NCBI GenBank assembly: GCA_050949825.1 | Contig: JBMNGL010000003.1 | Span: 1-64,000 of the forward strand | Origin: DTU019 sp050949825 | GTDB lineage: Bacteria; Bacillota; Syntrophomonadia; Syntrophomonadales; Syntrophomonadaceae | Length of the DNA: 64,000 nt | Direction of reading: 5' to 3' | Shown here: piece by piece, positions 60,040-64,000 of the stretch | Layout of the letters: each line of letters begins with the position of its first letter | Position numbering within the stretch: the first letter of the stretch is position 1 | The notes under the pieces: model-generated | The model's input: the letters and a program-made list of their open reading frames with translations, nothing else | The model's database searches: none | Told to the model about the DNA's origin: nothing | Position numbers and translations under genes: made by a program

Positions 60040-60250
60040 AACCTGCCTTTTGCAGGGACGAGTCATTAACCCGCGGTTCCACCCTGGTTGGCTTTAAGCC
60101 CACCTCGAACATTTCGGGTTTTACTCACCTTAATTGGCTTTCCTCCCGATGCTCCGGAGCGCCTTCCAAAAGCCTGCCCTGCCGGTTTTCAGCTCCCCCG
60201 GCTCTCTAAAAAGGCGGCACACTTTGTACTCTTCTCCATCATCACATATG
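60040..60250 (-). promoter_or_regulatory. Glycine T-box leader of glyQS
   Basis: The minus strand carries the T-box core GGGTGGAACCGCGG (60071-60084) that pairs with the tRNA acceptor end, an upstream AGTA-type element in GAAGAGTAC, a stem-rich specifier domain, and a terminator CCTGC/GCAGG (60042-60046 with 60052-60056) followed by eight T. Uncharged tRNA-Gly would favour the antiterminator and read-through. Confidence 0.93.
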
Positions 60251-60667
60251 CTATTTGAAACTATGCCTTAGTTTAACAACAGCACCCCCGGCTTGTCAAT
60301 GTGCCGGCTGGCCTTAGCTTCCCCAGAAGCCTTCCTTATTGTAACCCTCTTGCCCCGTTCACGGGGCTCGCCCCAAATCGTCGCCCGAAGCCCGCTGCTG
60401 TCATCCTGAGCGCAACATTCTCTGTCATCCTGAGCGTAGCATTCTCTGTCATCCTGAGCGCAACATTCTCTGTCATCCTGAGCGTAGCATTCTCTGTCAT
60501 CCTGAGCGCAGCATTCTCTGTCATCCTGAGCGCCGCGAAGGATCTTACCCCGGGGTTATTCGCTGCGCTCAGGATGACAAAAACAGAGGCTTTCATAGTA
60601 ATTACAGGATATTTAAACAACGCAGGTTTTTCGCAGGAAATTAGCCTCCGCCAGGCAGTTCCACTCT
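60251..60667. other. Intergenic region with REP-like array between recO and the T-box
   Basis: No gene. Promoter of the T-box transcript presumably lies near 60250-60300. The remainder is dominated by the repeat array at 60399-60579. Confidence 0.6.
60399..60579. repeat. 24-bp tandem REP-like array with inverted terminal copy
   Basis: Five full 24-bp units beginning TGTCATCCTGAGCG at 60399, 60423, 60447, 60471 and 60495, and a sixth at 60519 that diverges into GCCGCGAAGGATC. An inverted copy ends with GCTCAGGATGACA at 60567-60579, so the last unit and it form a hairpin. Units alternate GCAACATTC and GTAGCATTC. Confidence 0.93.
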
Positions 60668-61429
60668 TCATGGCTCCGTGATAATAAATTTTTGCTTGAG
60701 GACACGGATGGTGTTTTTCATGACAAAACGCCTTTCCAGATAATACTCCAGGTATTGTTCCAAAAACCTCTCCAACTGTTCCAAACTTGACCTGGTAATA
60801 CGCACCCTTTTCACTATCTGCAGACCGGCATTCTGCATTAAACGCAGCAGGGCCAGGTTGTCAGGCTTAAGCCGGATGCAGCCTCCCTCCTTTTGGGCAC
60901 AAGAGGCGCATAATAGTCCCCCCTCAGAAAGCTTGAAAAATCCATCTGCGATGGCAATTGAATGACACATTACACAGTGGCTGAGAACCGGAGCATATCC
61001 CAGCTCGATTAACAGGCGCAATTCGAAATACCTTAGTAAGAGGGGGTGGCTGCCTTCTTCATCCAGGTTCAGCAGCACCTCAATGGTGGTGTTAAAAAGA
61101 TTAGTCAGGGGCACCTGATCCAGGAGGGCTTTATCCAATAGTTCCATGATGTACAGGGCTTGCATGGTGCGGGATAAATCCTGGCGGATATTGCCATAAA
61201 AGTTAATCATCCGTCCCTGTGCAAGTATATCCAGGCTGCGTCCCCGTGCCAGGTAGAGATGAACATGGCAGAAGGGCTGGACCAGAGGCCTTAAGCTGCT
61301 GCCGGGCTTTTTTATCCCCCTGGCCAGGGCCTGGGTTTTACCACGCACGACGGTAAAGATCGTTACCAGTTTGTCTGCCTCTTGATAATCCAGGTTCTTT
61401 AAAATAATACCCTGACTGTGGAAATGCAT
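60668..61429 (-). CDS. recO: DNA repair protein RecO
   Basis: Loads RecA with RecR during recombinational repair. The 253-residue product has an OB-fold N-terminus (QGIILKNLDYQEADKLVTIF), a helical middle and a C-terminal zinc finger (CVMCHS and LLCASCAQ pairs). I chose ATG at 61429, 6 bases after AAGGA; longer frames overlap deoC. Usual order is era-recO; deoC intervenes here. Confidence 0.95.
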   Translation of the reverse strand: MHFHSQGIILKNLDYQEADKLVTIFTVVRGKTQALARGIKKPGSSLRPLVQPFCHVHLYLARGRSLDILAQGRMINFYGNIRQDLSRTMQALYIMELLDKALLDQVPLTNLFNTTIEVLLNLDEEGSHPLLLRYFELRLLIELGYAPVLSHCVMCHSIAIADGFFKLSEGGLLCASCAQKEGGCIRLKPDNLALLRLMQNAGLQIVKRVRITRSSLEQLERFLEQYLEYYLERRFVMKNTIRVLKQKFIITEP

Positions 61430-61448
61430 GGCGATTCCTTCCCCGACC

Positions 61449-62114
61449 CTAAGAGCACCCGTTGCCGGCCATTTCTTCCAAAACCAGGGAGACCGCATTG
61501 CTGCTGCCAATACGGTCAACACCGGCGGAAATAAGCTGCTGCGCCCAGGCCAGGGTCTTGATCCCCCCGCTGGCCTTAATCTTGATACTGCGGCGATGAC
61601 GGCGGATGGTCAATATGTCTTCCAAAGAGGCACCCCGGCTATTGATGCCGGTTGAGGTCTTAATAAAATCAACCCCCTGAGCTTCCAGAAGCTGTAATAA
61701 CTCCAGCAACTCGCCTGGGCTTAATAAACCAGTTTCAACGATCGCCTTGAGCACAAAGGGCCAATGTTGCTTGAGTCCCATTATTTGAGTCAGTTCTTCA
61801 TTCAGCACCTCTATTTGGCGGTCTTTTAAAGCCCCCAGGTTGATGACCATGTCCAGTTCAGCAGCGCCATTTTCCAGGGCCCACTCTGCCTGCTGCCGCT
61901 TGACCAGGGCGGCATCAGCCCCCAGGGGGAAGCCAATCACGGTGCACACTTTGACCGGGCTCCCAGCCAAGACCGTCCTGGCCAGAGGCAGCCGATAGGG
62001 GTTAACGCAAACAGCAGCCATGGAATACCGGGCGGCCTGTTCACACAGGTTGATAATGTCTTTGGCGCTGCTATCCGGTTTTAAATTGGTGCTGTCCAGG
62101 AATGAGGCCAGCAT
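61449..62114 (-). CDS. deoC: Deoxyribose-phosphate aldolase
   Basis: Cleaves 2-deoxyribose-5-phosphate to glyceraldehyde-3-phosphate and acetaldehyde. The 221-residue product shows VCTVIGFPLGADAALVKRQQ, the Schiff-base Lys in VDFIKTSTG and the KASGGI loop. The N-terminal motif reads LDSTNLKPD where most have DHTxLKPD. It sits between era and recO, probably in the same transcript, next to cytidine deaminase two genes away, which suggests nucleoside salvage. Confidence 0.93.
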   Translation of the reverse strand: MLASFLDSTNLKPDSSAKDIINLCEQAARYSMAAVCVNPYRLPLARTVLAGSPVKVCTVIGFPLGADAALVKRQQAEWALENGAAELDMVINLGALKDRQIEVLNEELTQIMGLKQHWPFVLKAIVETGLLSPGELLELLQLLEAQGVDFIKTSTGINSRGASLEDILTIRRHRRSIKIKASGGIKTLAWAQQLISAGVDRIGSSNAVSLVLEEMAGNGCS

Positions 62115-62131
62115 ATCTACAACACCTTTCC

Positions 62132-63013
62132 TTAGCGATGATAACCCAGCTGGTTGAGGTTGTTCTCACTGTCACGCCAATTCTTCTTAACCTTTACCCA
62201 CAGGTCCAAATACACTGGGCTATCCAACAACCCCTCCAGTTCCTGGCGTGATTGTTCACCAATCTGTTTTAACATCTGCCCGTTCTTGCCGATTACAATA
62301 CCCTTCTGGGAATCACGCTCTATATAGATTACGGCCCGCAAATAGGCTTTGCCGCCATTGGACCGGCGCAGTTCTTCCACATCCACGGCCAGGGCATGGG
62401 GTATCTCATCCCGGGTCAACCACAGGGCCTTTTCCCGAATTAACTCTGCGGCTTGAAAAGACATGGGCTGATCAGTCAAATCATCTTCCGGGTAATACAT
62501 GGGGCCTTCCGGCAGGTATGACCAGGTTTTCTCCAACAAAGTAGGGATATTGGTGCCCTGCATAGCCGAAAGGAAGATGGTTTCCGCAAAGTTGATATAG
62601 CCGCTGAAATCTCTGATATGCTCATTAGCCTGTTCAACATCCACCAGGTCTATTTTGTTCACCAGCAGGAATACCGGCACGGAGACCCCCTGCAGGTAAT
62701 CGATAATATAGCGCTCTCCTCCACCAAAAGGCCTGGTCACATCGGTCATATAATAGATCACATCCACCTCATTGATGGACCGGGTGGAGATGTGGACCAT
62801 ATATTCACCCAGGAGGTGTTTGGGTTTGTGTATCCCGGGGGTATCCACAAATATAATCTGACCCTCGGCAGTGGTATAGATGCCTTGGATGCGATTGCGT
62901 GTAGTCTGTGGTTTTTCAGAGACGATGGCCACCTTTCGCCCCACAATATGGTTCATTAAAGTCGATTTGCCGGCATTGGGCCGTCCAACTATACTTACAA
63001 AACCCGATTTCAA
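62132..63013 (-). CDS. era: GTPase Era
   Basis: A 293-residue GTPase that binds 16S rRNA near its 3' end during 30S maturation. G1 (GRPNAGKSTLMN), G3 (VDTPGIHKPK) and G4 (LVNKIDL) are present, with a C-terminal KH domain (GIVIGKNGQMLKQIG). I chose TTG at 63013 (reads MKSGFVSIVGRP) because GGAGG is 8 bases upstream and relatives begin here; an ATG at 63031 overlaps cdd. Confidence 0.96.
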   Translation of the reverse strand: MKSGFVSIVGRPNAGKSTLMNHIVGRKVAIVSEKPQTTRNRIQGIYTTAEGQIIFVDTPGIHKPKHLLGEYMVHISTRSINEVDVIYYMTDVTRPFGGGERYIIDYLQGVSVPVFLLVNKIDLVDVEQANEHIRDFSGYINFAETIFLSAMQGTNIPTLLEKTWSYLPEGPMYYPEDDLTDQPMSFQAAELIREKALWLTRDEIPHALAVDVEELRRSNGGKAYLRAVIYIERDSQKGIVIGKNGQMLKQIGEQSRQELEGLLDSPVYLDLWVKVKKNWRDSENNLNQLGYHR

Positions 63014-63014
63014 A

Positions 63015-63410
63015 TTACTTTTCCTCCACATCAAATTGGAACTGATAAGGGAGCAAATCCTGCAAACGATGCTCTTTAAAATGGCCGCCTTGATCGGCTA
63101 CAATAACCTTTAACTGCGGTGCAAACTCAGCCATCACCTGCAGGCAGGCACCGCAGGGATATACATAGCCGGCATCGCTGCCGCACAGGCATAGTGTTTC
63201 CAATTCCAGCTCTCCAGCGTTAACCGCCTTGAAAATGGCCACCCGCTCGGCGCATATAGTCAATCCATAGGAGGCATTTTCCACATTGGCGCCGGTATAA
63301 GCCCGGCCTTTCCGGCTTACAACCACTGCCCCCACCGCAAAATGTGAGTAAGGGCAATAAGCGTTTTTTCTGGCCTCCCGGGCCATTCTGATTAAATCTA
63401 TAGTTTTCAT
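63015..63410 (-). CDS. cdd: Cytidine deaminase
   Basis: Deaminates cytidine and deoxycytidine. The 131-residue tetrameric-type enzyme has YCPYSHFAVGA, the zinc motif NASYGLTICAERVAIF (Cys as ligand and Glu as proton shuttle) and YPCGACLQVMAEF. I chose ATG at 63410, 8 bases after AAAGGA; length then matches the family. It is one base from era. Confidence 0.95.
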   Translation of the reverse strand: MKTIDLIRMAREARKNAYCPYSHFAVGAVVVSRKGRAYTGANVENASYGLTICAERVAIFKAVNAGELELETLCLCGSDAGYVYPCGACLQVMAEFAPQLKVIVADQGGHFKEHRLQDLLPYQFQFDVEEK

Positions 63411-63465
63411 GCCAGCATCCTTTTCCATGTCTCCTGTAATATCATGTAACAGTGCCGCAAGATGG

Positions 63466-63825
63466 TCAAGCCTTAAAAATATGGGGTCCAAATATGAACA
63501 GCCCCAGCAGAACCGCAGCGACAGAGCTGAGTAATACTGCGCCTGCGGCCATATTCTTGGCCTGTTCAGCCAGGGGATGGTATTGGGGTGTGATCAGATC
63601 AACTGCTCTTTCAATAGCGGTATTGACAACCTCCGCTATCCAAACCAGAAAGATGGCCACAATCAAGAGTCCCCATTCCATCAGATTCAACCCCAACACC
63701 CATCCCAAACCCAGGGCCAGACCCGCGGCCAGGAGGTGAAACCTCATGTTGGACTCTTCTTTTACCACCAACGCCAATCCGCTGAAAGCCCAGGCAAATT
63801 TGCGCATGAGGCTATTTACAGACAT
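63466..63825 (-). CDS. dgkA: Diacylglycerol/undecaprenol kinase family membrane protein
   Basis: A 119-residue integral membrane kinase with three helices (FHLLAAGLALGLGWVLGL, GLLIVAIFLVWIAEV, AGAVLLSSVAAVLLGLFIF) and the signature EVVNTAIERAVDL. The Gram-positive members phosphorylate mainly undecaprenol. It lies 4 bases after ybeY; the conserved ybeY-dgkA-cdd-era order supports the call. Confidence 0.94.
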   Translation of the reverse strand: MSVNSLMRKFAWAFSGLALVVKEESNMRFHLLAAGLALGLGWVLGLNLMEWGLLIVAIFLVWIAEVVNTAIERAVDLITPQYHPLAEQAKNMAAGAVLLSSVAAVLLGLFIFGPHIFKA

Positions 63826-63829
63826 ATGA

Positions 63830-64000
63830 TCACCTTTCCAGTTTCACCGCCTGCATGATCCTTTCTTCCAGGGTTCTCATTAATTCCCTTTCCGCTTCGG
63901 TTTCATGATCATAGCCCAGCAGGTGCAGCATGCCATGTGCAACCAGGTAACCGATTTCGCGTTCCAGACTGTGCCCATACTCTTGACTCTGGCAATAGGC
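63830..64000 (-). CDS. ybeY: Endoribonuclease YbeY (3' part; 5' end outside window)
   Basis: The last 56 codons of YbeY, a zinc-dependent endoribonuclease in 16S rRNA maturation and ribosome quality control. The zinc motif HGMLHLLGYDH, with three His, is intact, followed by the helical tail RELMRTLEERIMQAVKLER. The gene is cut by the window edge. Confidence 0.94.
   Translation of the reverse strand, partial: AYCQSQEYGHSLEREIGYLVAHGMLHLLGYDHETEAERELMRTLEERIMQAVKLER

Noticed and set aside
60002..60112. Extended N-terminus of GlyQ to 60112
   Set aside because: This stretch is the T-box antiterminator/terminator; GTG 60001 has a proper ribosome-binding site and matches the family length.
60336..60681. 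Long open frames across the 24-bp repeat array on both strands
   Set aside because: A 24-bp unit is a multiple of three, so both strands stay open by repetition. No ribosome-binding site or protein-like composition.

Overview
The window reads as one chromosomal segment of a Gram-positive, spore-former-type anaerobe of class Clostridia (Bacillota). It most resembles a syntrophic fatty-acid degrader of the Syntrophomonas kind; that placement is my inference. It rests on two housekeeping blocks in Bacillus-like order: ylxM-ffh-rpsP-khpA-rimM-trmD-RNA methyltransferase-rplS-rbgA, and ybeY-dgkA-cdd-era-(deoC)-recO-glyQ-glyS-ccpN-ppsR-ppdK-dgt-dnaG-rpoD. A glycine T-box precedes glyQ, and the accessory genes are rich in acyl-CoA and vitamin B12 functions. 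Most genes lie on the minus strand.

Layout. 1-6640: a mobile element with two serine recombinases, a small terminase-like protein, a lone HK97-type major capsid protein, a region with two iteron arrays and a winged-helix Rep-like protein. It ends inside comM, of which only the 3' part (from the Walker A motif) remains in the window. 7520-8362: a tiny membrane protein and a candidate structured RNA. 8363-13783: cobA, a divergent folD, nfo, yraN, a FlhB-like gene, a FliK-like gene and rnhB. 13770-30010: an accessory metabolic block placed between rnhB and rbgA, which are near neighbours in Bacillus. It holds an old-yellow-enzyme-type reductase, a CaiB/BaiF CoA-transferase, a secreted repeat protein, a two-subunit CoA-transferase, a CapA-like protein and a B12-dependent acyl-CoA mutase operon. 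30458-36057: the translation and SRP operon. 36216-37888: degV and an exported protein. 37951-45587: a SipW/TasA-like surface-protein operon with an LPKTG-anchored protein and a two-component system. 46146-47453: a eukaryote-type hexokinase. 47857-48486: four tRNAs with a minisatellite. 48547-64000: sigma factor and primase through era and ybeY.

How the genes fit together. The mutase large subunit carries the Phe and Gln residues that distinguish isobutyryl-CoA mutase from methylmalonyl-CoA mutase. With its B12 subunit, MeaB chaperone, adenosyltransferase and nearby CoA-transferases, the block fits activation and carbon-skeleton isomerisation of a branched short-chain acid such as isobutyrate. 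The same operon holds a second B12-subunit paralogue that has lost the cobalamin-binding motifs, and an MtnA-like isomerase. The comM element has the parts list of a phage satellite or phage-plasmid: integration, replication, a TerS-like protein and a capsid, with no portal, protease or tail genes in view. It is the best candidate here for an undescribed system. Several long perfect inverted repeats and tandem REP-like arrays are scattered between genes.
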